Source: an uncultured Saprospirales bacterium
GTDB lineage: Bacteria > Bacteroidota > Bacteroidia > Chitinophagales > Saprospiraceae
Length of the DNA: 64,000 nucleotides
Reading direction: 5' to 3'
Assembly (NCBI GenBank): GCA_937864265.1
Contig: CALMIR010000170.1
Span: forward strand, 24,830-88,829
Shown: in pieces, positions 6,894 through 15,895 of the stretch
Position numbering within the stretch: the first letter of the stretch is position 1
Layout of the letters: every line of letters starts with the position of its first letter
Made by a program: the position numbers and the translations under genes
Notes under the pieces: model-generated
What the model was told of the DNA's origin: nothing
Databases searched by the model: none
Seen by the model: only the letters and a program-made list of their open reading frames with translations

Positions 6894-8396
6894 CTACCCA
6901 TCCTCATAAACCCCTATAAAGTCTGCTTCCGTCCATGCTTCCGGCGAACGCAATTCGTACAATTTCTTTTCCGAATACGCCATTTCCCCAGCAAAGCCGT
7001 CAAAATCCGCAAAAGGATTTTTCTTTCCCATGCCATCCTTTTCCCGCACAAAAGCTTTGCCCAATACCAGCCCGATTTTTCCCAGGTCGTTGAAAAAATA
7101 TTCCTGCAAAAGAGGAAGCACTTGTTGGTCGAACACCTGTTTTAACTCGTCCAAGTTGTTGACATTCAAAAAATAAGCATGCCCAATGTGGTAATCCTTG
7201 CTCAAGAGCAGTTCTATCCGATAATTGATGGTATCCAGCAATTTGACCAAATTAATACCCGATAAACCCGGGCGATCGGCCAGTGCTGCAATCTTATCCG
7301 GCTCGGCAGGCATTTCCCGAAAGGAGAAGCGACGACGCAGCGCCATATCCAGGGTCTCCGCGCTGCGGTCTGCGGTGTTCATGGTACCAATGAGGTATAG
7401 ATTCGCTGGCACACTAAAATTTTGACGGGAATAGGGCAATATTACTTCCAGTGCTTCCGCCATGCCCTTACGTTTATCCGAATCAATCAGGGTCAGTAAT
7501 TCCCCAAAAATAGCGGCTATATTGCCTCGATTGAACTCGTCCATAATCAGCACATAATTGCGCAACGCCGCAGCTTGGCTTCCTTTTTGCAAGAAACTTT
7601 CCAAATCATTTTGTGCCCTGGCAGCTAGTGTTTTAAAAATGCCGTCTTCTATGCGGTAATGAACCTTGCCTTCCGCTGAAAAAGGCTTGATCCCTTCCAC
7701 AAAGTCTTCATAGGAAAAAGATGGATGAAAGGTCACAAAACCAATCCTGCCCTGACTTTTATAGTATTGAAAACGCTGTTTCAAAGCAACCCGGCTTTCC
7801 AAAGCCAGTTCTTCCTCTGGGCGTTGCTCTATGATGGATAAAGCGTGATTGAGCGTTTTAAACGTTTTCCCAGTACCAGGCGGGCCATATAAAATCAGAT
7901 TGTGGGGATGTGAAAACTCTGGCTGGTACTCATAAGCTACTTCCGGTTCGGAGAACAGGTGCAATTGTTCTACCCAATCCAGGATTTGTCGGTACTGGTG
8001 ATAGTGCGACTTAAAGGTAGAGCCAGGCAGACTGCCATGGAAATCCTGAAAAAAAGGACTTTCCAAAAGCCTTTCTTTAGAAATGGGCTGATGCCACAAA
8101 TTGCACTCAATCTGCAGGGCAACCCTCTTTTGTACATCCGGCTCATGCAGGTAAAAAGGGCGCTCCCACTCAGGGATGGGCTGCTCTTCCGGCATCGATC
8201 GAACTTCTGCCAGGGCATAACAGGCGGCATTCTTTCCACTTTCGTAAAGAATGGCCTTATCCCCGGCCTTTATTTTATCCCAATGAGCGCTAATGCCAAA
8301 AGAGGAAACTGCCCCTGCTTTGAGGGCCTCTGATAGGCGCATTACTTTAGGGCTGGACTGAAATAGCCAGTACTGTATCGCTTTTTGTTCGTTCAT
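6894..8396 (-). CDS. EVE domain-McrB-like AAA+ GTPase
   Basis: The 500-residue protein fuses an N-terminal EVE domain (about 1-140: YWLFQSSPKVMR, GDKAILYESG, and YALAEV) with a McrB-type AAA+ domain. EVE domains read modified bases. The AAA+ part shows Walker A GPPGTGKT at 171-178, Walker B YVLIMDE at 281-287, the McrB-family signature MNTADRS (339-345) and arginines in LRRRFSF (353-359). McrB proteins are GTP-driven translocases that load the McrC nuclease. No McrC gene is next to it on either side: xseB is convergent and a BatA-type gene is divergent. The ATG at 8396 (MNEQKAIQYW) is preferred over one 60 bases upstream because the EVE fold begins there. Confidence 0.88.
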   Translation of the reverse strand: MNEQKAIQYWLFQSSPKVMRLSEALKAGAVSSFGISAHWDKIKAGDKAILYESGKNAACYALAEVRSMPEEQPIPEWERPFYLHEPDVQKRVALQIECNLWHQPISKERLLESPFFQDFHGSLPGSTFKSHYHQYRQILDWVEQLHLFSEPEVAYEYQPEFSHPHNLILYGPPGTGKTFKTLNHALSIIEQRPEEELALESRVALKQRFQYYKSQGRIGFVTFHPSFSYEDFVEGIKPFSAEGKVHYRIEDGIFKTLAARAQNDLESFLQKGSQAAALRNYVLIMDEFNRGNIAAIFGELLTLIDSDKRKGMAEALEVILPYSRQNFSVPANLYLIGTMNTADRSAETLDMALRRRFSFREMPAEPDKIAALADRPGLSGINLVKLLDTINYRIELLLSKDYHIGHAYFLNVNNLDELKQVFDQQVLPLLQEYFFNDLGKIGLVLGKAFVREKDGMGKKNPFADFDGFAGEMAYSEKKLYELRSPEAWTEADFIGVYEDG

Positions 8397-8506
8397 GCTT
8401 TGTGTGCTCGGGGCTAAATTAGTTAAATTTTTTCCTAATTTGGCAGCCCGATTCAACCCGGCGGGCTTATTTCAAGTTTTTGTTAGCAAAAAGGTAATTC
8501 GACAAT

Positions 8507-10543
8507 ATGCAATTCATCTATCCGGCATTTCTTTTTGCCCTAGCGGCACTGGCTATCCCCATCATCATCCACCTGTTTTATTTTAGAAGATTCAAAAAAG
8601 TCTATTTCACCAATGTTCGCTTTTTGAAAGAAATAAAAGAGGAAACCAGTTCCCGTTCCAGGCTGCGCAACCTGCTGGTGTTGCTCATGCGACTATTGGC
8701 GCTGAGCTTTTTGGTATTTGCATTCGCCCAGCCTTTTATCCCGCTCAAGGATACCGAAGTGAAAACGGGTACCAAAGCCGTGAGTGTTTTTATCGATAAC
8801 TCTTTTAGCATGGAGGCTTTGAGTGAAGATGTAGCGCTGATAGAAAAAGCAAAACAGCGCGCCCGCGAAATAGTGGAAGCTTACGCACCGGATGATGAAT
8901 TCCAGATTTTGACCAACGACTTTGAAGGCCGACACCAACGCCTGCTTGGCCGAGATGACGCGCTGGCCCTGATTGAAGAAATACGCATCAGCCCGGCAGT
9001 GAAAGAGCTTTCACGGGTATTGGCCAGACAGCAGCAAACGCTAAATACGGCTAAAACGGCCAATTTATCTGCTTACATCATTTCTGACTTTCAGCGCAAT
9101 ATCACCGACATTGAGTCTGCCGTGGATACTAGTGTAGAATTGAACCTCATTTTACTCCAAGCGGTACAGGAGAAAAACGTCAGCATCGATTCAGCTTGGT
9201 TCGACGGGCCCGTGCCTGTACTGGGGCAGCCCAACCCTATGATTGTTCAAGTCCGCAACTACACCGATGAGGCGCTGGATAATATTCGACTTTCTTTATT
9301 GTACGATGGCCAGAATAAGCCAGTAGGAACCCTCCGCATTCCTGCCAACTCAGCCGTTTTGGATACCATCCAGATGACGGTTCAAAAAACAGGATGGCAA
9401 ACTGGTGAATTGGCTATTACAGATTATCCGGTTACTTTTGACGATACGTACTATTTTGCTTTTGATGTAAAAGAGGTAATTAAGGTTTTGGTGATTAATG
9501 ACAATCAAAGCAATCGGTTTTTGGATGCTGTTTTTGGAGGTATCTCCAATTTTGACCTCACCAATCAGCTCAGCCAAAATCTGGATTATTCCCAGTTTTC
9601 CAATTACCAACTCATCGTTTGCAATGATTTAAGCGACCTGTCTTCAGGACTAGCATTTGAATTGAATCAATACGTGAAAAACGGAGGGAATTTGCTGGTT
9701 TTTCCAGGGCGCAACGCCAATTTGGCCAGTTATAAAAGCTTCTTGGCTGCTTTTCCAGCCAATGAATTGGGCAACTTTGAAGAACAAGCCAGAGAGGTCG
9801 GACAGATCAACACCTCAGAATTTGTATTCAACGATGTGTTTGAAAACCGGTCTGCCAACTTGCGCCTGCCCGCTACACAGGGCAATTTCCGCTTGAGTCG
9901 TTTCAGCGGGAGAGGGGAGGAAATACTGATGAGTTACCGCGATGGCAATAGCTACTTGACCAAATACCAATCGGGAGAAGGCAACCTGTATTTGTGCAGC
10001 GCCCCCATCAATGATACCTATAACAACTTGGTGCGCAATGGGGAAATATTTGTCCCTATGCTGATGAAAATGGCCATTTCTACGGCTAAAGGCATCCGCA
10101 TTGCTTACACCATAGACAAAGACGAGGCCATCGTAGCTGAACATAAAGCCAATACAGGCGGCGACATCGCCTATAAACTAAAAGGCAAAACAGAAGAATT
10201 CATTCCCGAACAGCGGATCATTGGCGCCAAAGTTTTTTTGAGTGTCAACAATCAGATTCCCGATGCTGGAATTTATGAATTGAACCTGAGTCAAGACACT
10301 ACTTCGGCCAAGTACGCTTTCAACTACAACCGAAAAGAGTCAGAATTGACCTATTTCAAAGCGGATGAGTTGCAAGAGCGATTTGGCGAGCAGGTCAATG
10401 TCGTGGACATTCGGGATAAAGCGCTATTAACGGCACAAATAGAAGAACGGAGTCAGGGAACTGTTCTATGGCGTTGGTGCCTGATTTTGGCGCTGATTTT
10501 TCTGGCACTGGAAGTCTTGATCCTGCGGTTTTGGAAAGCGTAA
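8507..10543 (+). CDS. BatA domain-containing membrane protein
   Basis: The 678-residue protein begins with the BatA (aerotolerance regulator N-terminal) domain: two hydrophobic segments (about 4-25 and 55-75) around FYFRRFKKVYFTNVRFLKEI. A von Willebrand A-like region follows (VFIDNSFSM, DxSxS-like Asp-Asn-Ser), then a CARDB-like beta region near 240-330, a glutamine-amidotransferase-like Rossmann segment (VLVINDN near 340, YVKNGGNLLVFPG) and a final transmembrane helix near the C-terminus (LWRWCLILALIFLALEVLIL). Proteins with this layout are common in Bacteroidota and sit in the inner membrane with the large part in the periplasm. The actual role is unknown. The gene is divergent from the EVE-McrB gene and 18 bases upstream of trmN6. 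Confidence 0.85.
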   Translation: MQFIYPAFLFALAALAIPIIIHLFYFRRFKKVYFTNVRFLKEIKEETSSRSRLRNLLVLLMRLLALSFLVFAFAQPFIPLKDTEVKTGTKAVSVFIDNSFSMEALSEDVALIEKAKQRAREIVEAYAPDDEFQILTNDFEGRHQRLLGRDDALALIEEIRISPAVKELSRVLARQQQTLNTAKTANLSAYIISDFQRNITDIESAVDTSVELNLILLQAVQEKNVSIDSAWFDGPVPVLGQPNPMIVQVRNYTDEALDNIRLSLLYDGQNKPVGTLRIPANSAVLDTIQMTVQKTGWQTGELAITDYPVTFDDTYYFAFDVKEVIKVLVINDNQSNRFLDAVFGGISNFDLTNQLSQNLDYSQFSNYQLIVCNDLSDLSSGLAFELNQYVKNGGNLLVFPGRNANLASYKSFLAAFPANELGNFEEQAREVGQINTSEFVFNDVFENRSANLRLPATQGNFRLSRFSGRGEEILMSYRDGNSYLTKYQSGEGNLYLCSAPINDTYNNLVRNGEIFVPMLMKMAISTAKGIRIAYTIDKDEAIVAEHKANTGGDIAYKLKGKTEEFIPEQRIIGAKVFLSVNNQIPDAGIYELNLSQDTTSAKYAFNYNRKESELTYFKADELQERFGEQVNVVDIRDKALLTAQIEERSQGTVLWRWCLILALIFLALEVLILRFWKA

Positions 10544-10561
10544 TCGTATAACAACAATCCA

Positions 10562-11275
10562 TTGGACAAACCTTTTTTTTTCAAACAATTCACCATCCAC
10601 CAAGACAAATGCAGCATGAAGGTGGGCACCGATGGCGTACTGCTCGGCGCTTGGGCGGATGTCGCTAACGCCCATAAAATGCTAGACATTGGCACAGGAA
10701 CGGGTGTCATTGCCATCATGCTCGCTCAGCGCCAGGAAACGGCTCAAATTCATGCCGTAGAAGTGGAGGAGAATGCCTACCAACAAGCCTTGGCAAATAT
10801 GGCGGCTACGCCTTGGGCAAGCCGCTTGCAATTGTTCCATACCTCCATTCAAGATTTTGCCAAAGTGCAGGAGGGCGATTATGATTTAATGGTAAGTAAT
10901 CCGCCTTTTTTCTCGGGGGGCACTTTTAGCGATAAGCAGGATCGCAACAGCGTGCGGCATACCGTCAAACTTCCGCACGGCGATTTGCTACAGGCTGTAC
11001 GTCGGTTACTGTCCAAAGAAGGTCGCTTCTGTGTGATTCTGCCGTATATTGAAGGCCTCCGTTTTCAGGAAATGGCCGATTTTTACCAGTTGCATTGCAC
11101 CAAAGTAACGGAGGTTTTTCCTAAAGCCGACAAACCAGTTGAGCGCCTCTTGATGCAATTTGAAAAACAAGCCCGACCCCTTGAAAAAGATCAACTGATC
11201 ATCCAATACGAAGGTTCGAACCATTGGACAGAAGCATACATCGAGCTGACAAAGGCGTTTTACCTGAATATGTGA
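10562..11275 (+). CDS. trmN6: tRNA1(Val) (adenine(37)-N6)-methyltransferase
   Basis: This SAM-dependent methyltransferase should modify A37 of tRNA1(Val) as YfiC/TrmN6 does. The SAM-binding motif I LDIGTGTGVIAIMLA lies at residues 41-55 and the N6-adenine motif NPPF at 113-116. The opening FFFKQFTIHQD...MKVGTDGVLLGAWAD is diagnostic of the family. Translation appears to start at a TTG (10562), because no in-frame ATG precedes the conserved F-K-Q-F region; this is the only start that keeps the domain whole. It follows the BatA gene by 18 bases, so co-transcription is likely, and ends at a strong bidirectional hairpin. Confidence 0.9.
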   Translation: MDKPFFFKQFTIHQDKCSMKVGTDGVLLGAWADVANAHKMLDIGTGTGVIAIMLAQRQETAQIHAVEVEENAYQQALANMAATPWASRLQLFHTSIQDFAKVQEGDYDLMVSNPPFFSGGTFSDKQDRNSVRHTVKLPHGDLLQAVRRLLSKEGRFCVILPYIEGLRFQEMADFYQLHCTKVTEVFPKADKPVERLLMQFEKQARPLEKDQLIIQYEGSNHWTEAYIELTKAFYLNM

Positions 11276-11278
11276 TGG

Positions 11279-11309
11279 GGTGTCAGGCAATTTGTACTTG
11301 CCTGACACC
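11279..11309. terminator. Bidirectional hairpin between convergent genes
   Basis: GGTGTCAGGCAA and TTGCCTGACACC form a perfect 12-bp stem with a 7-base loop. It sits between the stop codons of trmN6 (plus) and the T9SS cargo gene (minus), the expected place for a shared terminator. There is no long T-run, so the termination role is inference from position and stem strength. Confidence 0.6.
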
Positions 11310-11319
11310 TTACTTATTG

Positions 11320-14211
11320 TTACTTCATCAAAACGACCCTCTTGGTAACGATTCCCACTTCAATAGAGCGAGCTTTCACCAGATACAAGCCATTTTGCAG
11401 ATTCGAAATTTCCATACGGATACGGGGATCTTTCATCGGATCCACTTCCATACTTTGCCAAAGGCGGCCTTGAGCGTCGTAAATTTCTAATGTTACACTA
11501 CTCTTCCCAAAATCGGTCAGATTGATATTCAAAATGCCTTGGTTAGGATTGGGATACACCTGAAAATCAGTTGCACCAACAAACGGCTCAGCATCTGTAT
11601 CATCTCTAAAAATCACCGATTCAGTTTCCTGTAAGGGAGAGACTACCGGGGTGCACAGCTCTTCCAATCCGTTTACACAAACGAGCACCTCCAGCAATTC
11701 CTGCAAATGTGGTGGGCCAATGATGTTGCCCAAAGCGATATTGGCCAGGCGGTAAATGTCATTGATGGTTGCATGCGTTGGCAAAAATTGATCAATAACC
11801 GGATGATACGTACAATGAGCATCCACAAAAGCTTCTTTGCCCAGACTTGGGTTTAGCCGCAGTTTAATGCCCAATTCAATGGTCTCAGCCAGCAGTGGGT
11901 TTTCCATTTTTCCGTTTATGTCCAAAGGATTTGCGCCGAGCTGGCAATCTGCCCCTACAACAACCTGACCAGGTTCTAAAGCACTTGCTGTTGCGCCTGA
12001 ACTGGGCATCCAATCAACCACGCAGGCTGCATCGGAAGCATCGATCGTGACCTTGTTTTGTGACCAACCAATCACCAGCGGATCGGCTACACCATCCATA
12101 TTTACATCAAGGGAAAGCGCCTGAGCAATCAAAGGCTCCGCACTACTAACAATGGTTTGGACGCAGACACTGGCGTTTCCGTAAATATCTTCTGCCGTCC
12201 AGGTTCTTTCAAAAGTACATTCCCATTCGCAATCTCCACTGATGACCAAATCGGTGTAAGTAATTTCAGGATTGGGATCGCAATTATCCGTGGCAGCAGC
12301 TATTCCGGTTTCACTGAGGTCATAAATGGCATCGCAAGCAACAGTAACATCTGCCGGGCAAACGATAGCAGGAGGGGTAATATCCACACCAGGCGCAATC
12401 ACCGCTGCATCGTACAATTCACAGGAACTTGCGCCATTATCGGTAACAGTTATGGCATAGACACCATCTGGCAATCCCGTGAATATACCTGTATTGTTGC
12501 TTTGGTTGACCGGACCCGCAATGGAATACGTGATAGGGCCGTTGCTGGTTGTCGCACCTATGATAATGCTGCCGTCATTGGCATCGGGACAAACTTCATC
12601 GGTAGTAGCAACAAAGTCAATAGCCAAATCGCAGCAAGCACCTAGGTCAAAAGCGGCGATGCGGGTACTCCAGGTTGGGTTGGGATTGTACTGAGCCGTG
12701 CCCCAGAAAGTCAGATCATTAGATGGATCCACTGCCAGCGAATTATAATCGCCATAACGGTTGCTCACATTGGCTGCCGAACCATTGACAATAACTGTTT
12801 CCGGCTCAGTCATTTGCCCCAATGGATCACATTCCTGACGTCCGGTGTAACGAATACCCGGGAAAGTAGAAGATGAAGTGACATTATACATCAAGCCAAT
12901 ACTGCCATCGCCGTTCAAGGCTATCGCACCCATCCAGCGGCTATCGGCATCGGGCGAATAAGTGCCCTGTTGGTAAATGCTCCAGGCACCTCCGCCACTG
13001 CGCCGCAGTTCGTACCAGCGAATGCCGCCCCTGTCTGCGCCGTCCACATCGGTCACATGGTTGCAAACAATGGCCTCGTGCGTGCCGAAGTTGCGGTATT
13101 GAATCTGGTACATCAACACCTCCCTAAGTGGGTCGAGCCTAACGACACTACCCGGCTGTGAGAAAGCAGCAAAGGCCGAATAACCATTCAATTCTGTATC
13201 AAAAGGCGCTGTAGTCAAAAACGTAGGGCCGGAAAGGACAGAATTGGCAGGCGTTGCAAAATCAATGTCCAACTCATAAATTTCCAATCGATCATTGGGA
13301 ATGGCAACTGACCAGGCATCATCGGCCATGCGCATGAACATGCCGGGCGACCCGGCAGGAGGTGCTGTCGCTCCTTCGATGTGGACTGGAGTAGTAGCCT
13401 GAAAACCAATGGTCGGATAGCTCGGCGTTGTAAAACGCTGCATCGTGGCAGGTAATCCAGCCAGCATTTGCTGCCGATCCATAGCGTAAATGGCGGGTGT
13501 GCTTTCATTCGTAGTGATGTAATAGGCATCCGGCCAAATGGCGTACTTGGGATAATCGGGAAACAGGGTGGTACTGAAGCTATAAGTAAACCAGGTGCCC
13601 AATGGGTCGGGGGTGGTACTGATAGCTACATAAAAACCATTGCTGACACCTGAAAACTCACTCATCAACCAGCGATCTGCCAATTGGTCGTACAGTACAA
13701 TGGGATCGCCCAAACCTCCGGGAAATCCAAAAAAGCTATCAAACTGGTTGGGACCGGAAAGGGAGTTGCCCGCTTTATCCCAAACCTGGAATCTTGCACC
13801 TGAACCCGCATTGATCATTTGGATGACATGGTTAGGCCCCACATCCGCGTTAGGATCCGATGGATCAACACTGGTGTAGGTTTGACCTTCATAACTCAGC
13901 AAAGGGGCGCGAGAGGCATCGGCAATGGGGTAATCAAACTGAAATGCGGGGTCGAGCCCTACGGGTAAAGCATTGGGATTCAACTGTTCGTGTAAAGGCC
14001 AGTCTTTTTTTGGGTGGTAGCCCGGCTTAGCCGTTTTGACAATTTCATTGGGGAAATGGGGATCAGGCTGGAAATCCCGAAGCGGTACTGTCTCGCCATG
14101 AAAAACGCCCTGGATGATCTCCGGGTTTCTGATTTCAAAGTAATCTTGTGCAGGTAACAGGCTAGCAAATAGCACCAACACAAAAGCAGTGTTTACTAAA
14201 GTTTTCATCAT
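11320..14211 (-). CDS. T9SS type A sorting domain protein with SprB-like and HYR-like repeats
   Basis: A 963-residue secreted protein. A signal peptide covers residues 1-21 (MMKTLVNTAFVLVLFASLLP then AQ). The first ~500 residues form an unnamed region with a propeller-like feel (VGPNHVIQMIN, ADRWLMSEF, TTPDPLGTWFTYSF). A SprB-like repeat follows (CPDANDGSIIIGATTSNGPI), then a HYR-like segment (PPAIVCPADVTVACDAIYDL, TDNCDPNPEITYTD). The last ~85 residues are a T9SS type A sorting domain: VYPNPNQGILNINL, LEIYDAQGRL, NLQNGLYLVKA and a final KRVVLMK. It should cross the outer membrane through the T9SS and be anchored or released after sorting-domain cleavage. No catalytic motif is apparent; an adhesin role is a guess. 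Confidence 0.85.
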   Translation of the reverse strand: MMKTLVNTAFVLVLFASLLPAQDYFEIRNPEIIQGVFHGETVPLRDFQPDPHFPNEIVKTAKPGYHPKKDWPLHEQLNPNALPVGLDPAFQFDYPIADASRAPLLSYEGQTYTSVDPSDPNADVGPNHVIQMINAGSGARFQVWDKAGNSLSGPNQFDSFFGFPGGLGDPIVLYDQLADRWLMSEFSGVSNGFYVAISTTPDPLGTWFTYSFSTTLFPDYPKYAIWPDAYYITTNESTPAIYAMDRQQMLAGLPATMQRFTTPSYPTIGFQATTPVHIEGATAPPAGSPGMFMRMADDAWSVAIPNDRLEIYELDIDFATPANSVLSGPTFLTTAPFDTELNGYSAFAAFSQPGSVVRLDPLREVLMYQIQYRNFGTHEAIVCNHVTDVDGADRGGIRWYELRRSGGGAWSIYQQGTYSPDADSRWMGAIALNGDGSIGLMYNVTSSSTFPGIRYTGRQECDPLGQMTEPETVIVNGSAANVSNRYGDYNSLAVDPSNDLTFWGTAQYNPNPTWSTRIAAFDLGACCDLAIDFVATTDEVCPDANDGSIIIGATTSNGPITYSIAGPVNQSNNTGIFTGLPDGVYAITVTDNGASSCELYDAAVIAPGVDITPPAIVCPADVTVACDAIYDLSETGIAAATDNCDPNPEITYTDLVISGDCEWECTFERTWTAEDIYGNASVCVQTIVSSAEPLIAQALSLDVNMDGVADPLVIGWSQNKVTIDASDAACVVDWMPSSGATASALEPGQVVVGADCQLGANPLDINGKMENPLLAETIELGIKLRLNPSLGKEAFVDAHCTYHPVIDQFLPTHATINDIYRLANIALGNIIGPPHLQELLEVLVCVNGLEELCTPVVSPLQETESVIFRDDTDAEPFVGATDFQVYPNPNQGILNINLTDFGKSSVTLEIYDAQGRLWQSMEVDPMKDPRIRMEISNLQNGLYLVKARSIEVGIVTKRVVLMK

Positions 14212-14360
14212 AGTATTAAGGGTTTAATGAAAAATCGATGTTGGGATCGGAGAGCAAATGAACGGGGAAAACGCTTTCCCTCATTGTATAACCACTTTAT
14301 ATCTTATGAATGGGATGTGTTACAGGAAAAAAGGAATTTTCTCACCTTTTTGATATTTCT

Positions 14361-14368
14361 TATATTTG
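14361..14368 (+). promoter_or_regulatory. -7 box TATATTTG before the FKBP gene
   Basis: TATATTTG is a perfect TAnnTTTG box 22 bases ahead of the FKBP lipoprotein start. No TTTG occurs at the ideal distance upstream, only a T-rich stretch. Confidence 0.4.
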
Positions 14369-14389
14369 CCAAAAAGAGAAAAATAATCG

Positions 14390-14848
14390 ATGATGAAATC
14401 AATCTATCTGATGGTAAGCCTATTGGCCATTTTGAGCTTTTCTAATTGCTCCAAAGACGATGTCAATCAACCTGCCATTGACAAAGAGCTAATCCTACAA
14501 TATTTGGCGGACAACAATATTGACGCCATTGAGCATGAATCCGGCCTGTTTTACACGATTGAAGAGGAAGGCAGCGGTGGCCATCCCAATAGCAATTCCG
14601 AAGTATTGGTCAAATACAAAGGCTATTTATTAGATGGCAGCGTGTTCGACGAAACTGGAAACGACGCGATTACTTTTTTCTTGTACAATGTAATTACAGG
14701 CTGGCGCATCGGCATTCCCTTGTATCAAAAAAATGGCAAAGGCAAATTGTTTATTCCCTCTCATTTGGGATACGGAAGTTTTGATAGAACCGGCATTCCT
14801 GCCAATTCCGTCCTGGTTTTTGAAGTGGAATTGCTCAATTTTCAATAA
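14390..14848 (+). CDS. FKBP-type peptidyl-prolyl isomerase lipoprotein
   Basis: The 152-residue protein begins with a lipoprotein signal ending in a lipobox-like LSFSNC, so it is expected in the envelope, lipidated on Cys. The rest is one FKBP domain: VLVKYKGYLLDGSVFDETG, GWRIGIPL, GKLFIPSHLGYG and a final IPANSVLVFEVELL. FKBP proteins catalyse cis-trans isomerisation of prolyl bonds and often assist folding of exported proteins. The usual family ends in VPxNxxLxFxVELL, matched here. A short N-terminal helix (about 25-45) precedes the domain. It lies 33 bases upstream of the secreted two-repeat protein, in the same direction. Confidence 0.9.
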   Translation: MMKSIYLMVSLLAILSFSNCSKDDVNQPAIDKELILQYLADNNIDAIEHESGLFYTIEEEGSGGHPNSNSEVLVKYKGYLLDGSVFDETGNDAITFFLYNVITGWRIGIPLYQKNGKGKLFIPSHLGYGSFDRTGIPANSVLVFEVELLNFQ

Positions 14849-14881
14849 TAAAATGCGGATATCACACCCAAAAAAGAGCCG

Positions 14882-15892
14882 ATGAAATATTTTACCTGCC
14901 TACTTATTTTGGCTTTTAGCGCCCTTATAAATAGCTGCCTGCATGCGCAGACACTAACGCCTGTTGTCTTGGCATCAAGAGCCAATGCAACGATAAGTGT
15001 GACGGGCAACTTGAAACAAGGCCAGACAATACCAGACCTCAGTTGGGCTTGGAGTAGTTCGAATGCCTGTTTTGTATCCTTCAACCAGGATAAATTCAAC
15101 GGCCATCACCTCTTATATCGGGCAGATTTACCCCGTCGCGCCGAAATGATCGTTGACTTGATTCCCTCAGATCCAAAACAGAATCTCAGTCTGTACGCCT
15201 ATTCTGGCGACGGGCAATCCATCGTACCGGATTTGCCGTCCTGTGTTAGTTGCGAAGCTGATTTTGGCGCACAGGCAGGCAGCAGAACGGTCAGCCTAAG
15301 AGCGGTTAATAACCCTTATCAAGTCATTATTGGGGTAGTCGGTGCCAATGGTTTATCCGATGCCTCTTTTGAGTTGAAAATTACCCTGCATGGAGGAGAG
15401 GAGGTCGTGTTGCAAGCACAGCAGGACATTCCCAGGTTTGAAATAGAGGGGAAACCCGGGGAAACAGTGACTTATGAAGGCGACTTGTCACAAGGCGCTG
15501 TGATGAACGATTTGTCTTGGGCATGGAGCAGTCAGAACGCCTGTTTTGTTTCCATCCGACAAGATCAATTTACTGGTCACCATGTTTTGTATGCCACCAA
15601 TTTGCCCAAATATTCGACCCTGACCATCCGCTTGCAACCGGCATCCAAAGATGATCAGATGAGCTTGTACGCGTACAGTACTGGCGCATCTTGGGGGCAT
15701 CAGTTTGTTCCCAAGCTGCCGTCCTGTGTGAGCTGCGAAGCCGATTTTCAGAATCCCCAAAGCAAAAGTCCGACTAGGGAAGTCAGTTTACAAGCGATCA
15801 ACAATCCGTACTTAGTCGTGATCGGAGTAGCAGGCGCTAAAGGGCTGTCAAAAGGGCGCTACACCTTGAGCCTCGAACTCAAAAACCGTTGA
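14882..15892 (+). CDS. Secreted protein with two homologous beta-rich repeats
   Basis: I do not recognise a named family. The 336-residue product has a signal peptide (MKYFTCLLILAFSALINSC then LHAQ), and its Cys could also make it a lipoprotein. The remainder is two clear copies of a ~120-130 residue unit (about 40-165 and 185-325). Each contains LSWAWSS-NACFVS, a GHH-LY motif, an LSLYAYS segment, LPSCVSCEADF and a closing NNPY-V-IGV-GA-GLS motif. The paired cysteines CVSC and the NACF Cys are conserved in both units. The layout is somewhat like pre-peptidase C-terminal domains. It ends 3 bases before the caspase-like gene, so the two are almost certainly translated from one message and may act together. 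Confidence 0.8.
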   Translation: MKYFTCLLILAFSALINSCLHAQTLTPVVLASRANATISVTGNLKQGQTIPDLSWAWSSSNACFVSFNQDKFNGHHLLYRADLPRRAEMIVDLIPSDPKQNLSLYAYSGDGQSIVPDLPSCVSCEADFGAQAGSRTVSLRAVNNPYQVIIGVVGANGLSDASFELKITLHGGEEVVLQAQQDIPRFEIEGKPGETVTYEGDLSQGAVMNDLSWAWSSQNACFVSIRQDQFTGHHVLYATNLPKYSTLTIRLQPASKDDQMSLYAYSTGASWGHQFVPKLPSCVSCEADFQNPQSKSPTREVSLQAINNPYLVVIGVAGAKGLSKGRYTLSLELKNR

Positions 15893-15895
15893 TGG

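Noticed and set aside
6894..8396. A complete McrBC restriction system
   Set aside because: Only the McrB-like part is present; neither neighbour encodes McrC.
11215..11229. GGTTCGAACC resembling a tRNA T-arm
   Set aside because: It lies inside trmN6 coding sequence and no cloverleaf can be drawn around it.
12157..12645. A 162-codon open frame antisense to the large T9SS gene
   Set aside because: It lies wholly within a well-supported coding region, has no family features and shows biased shadow composition.
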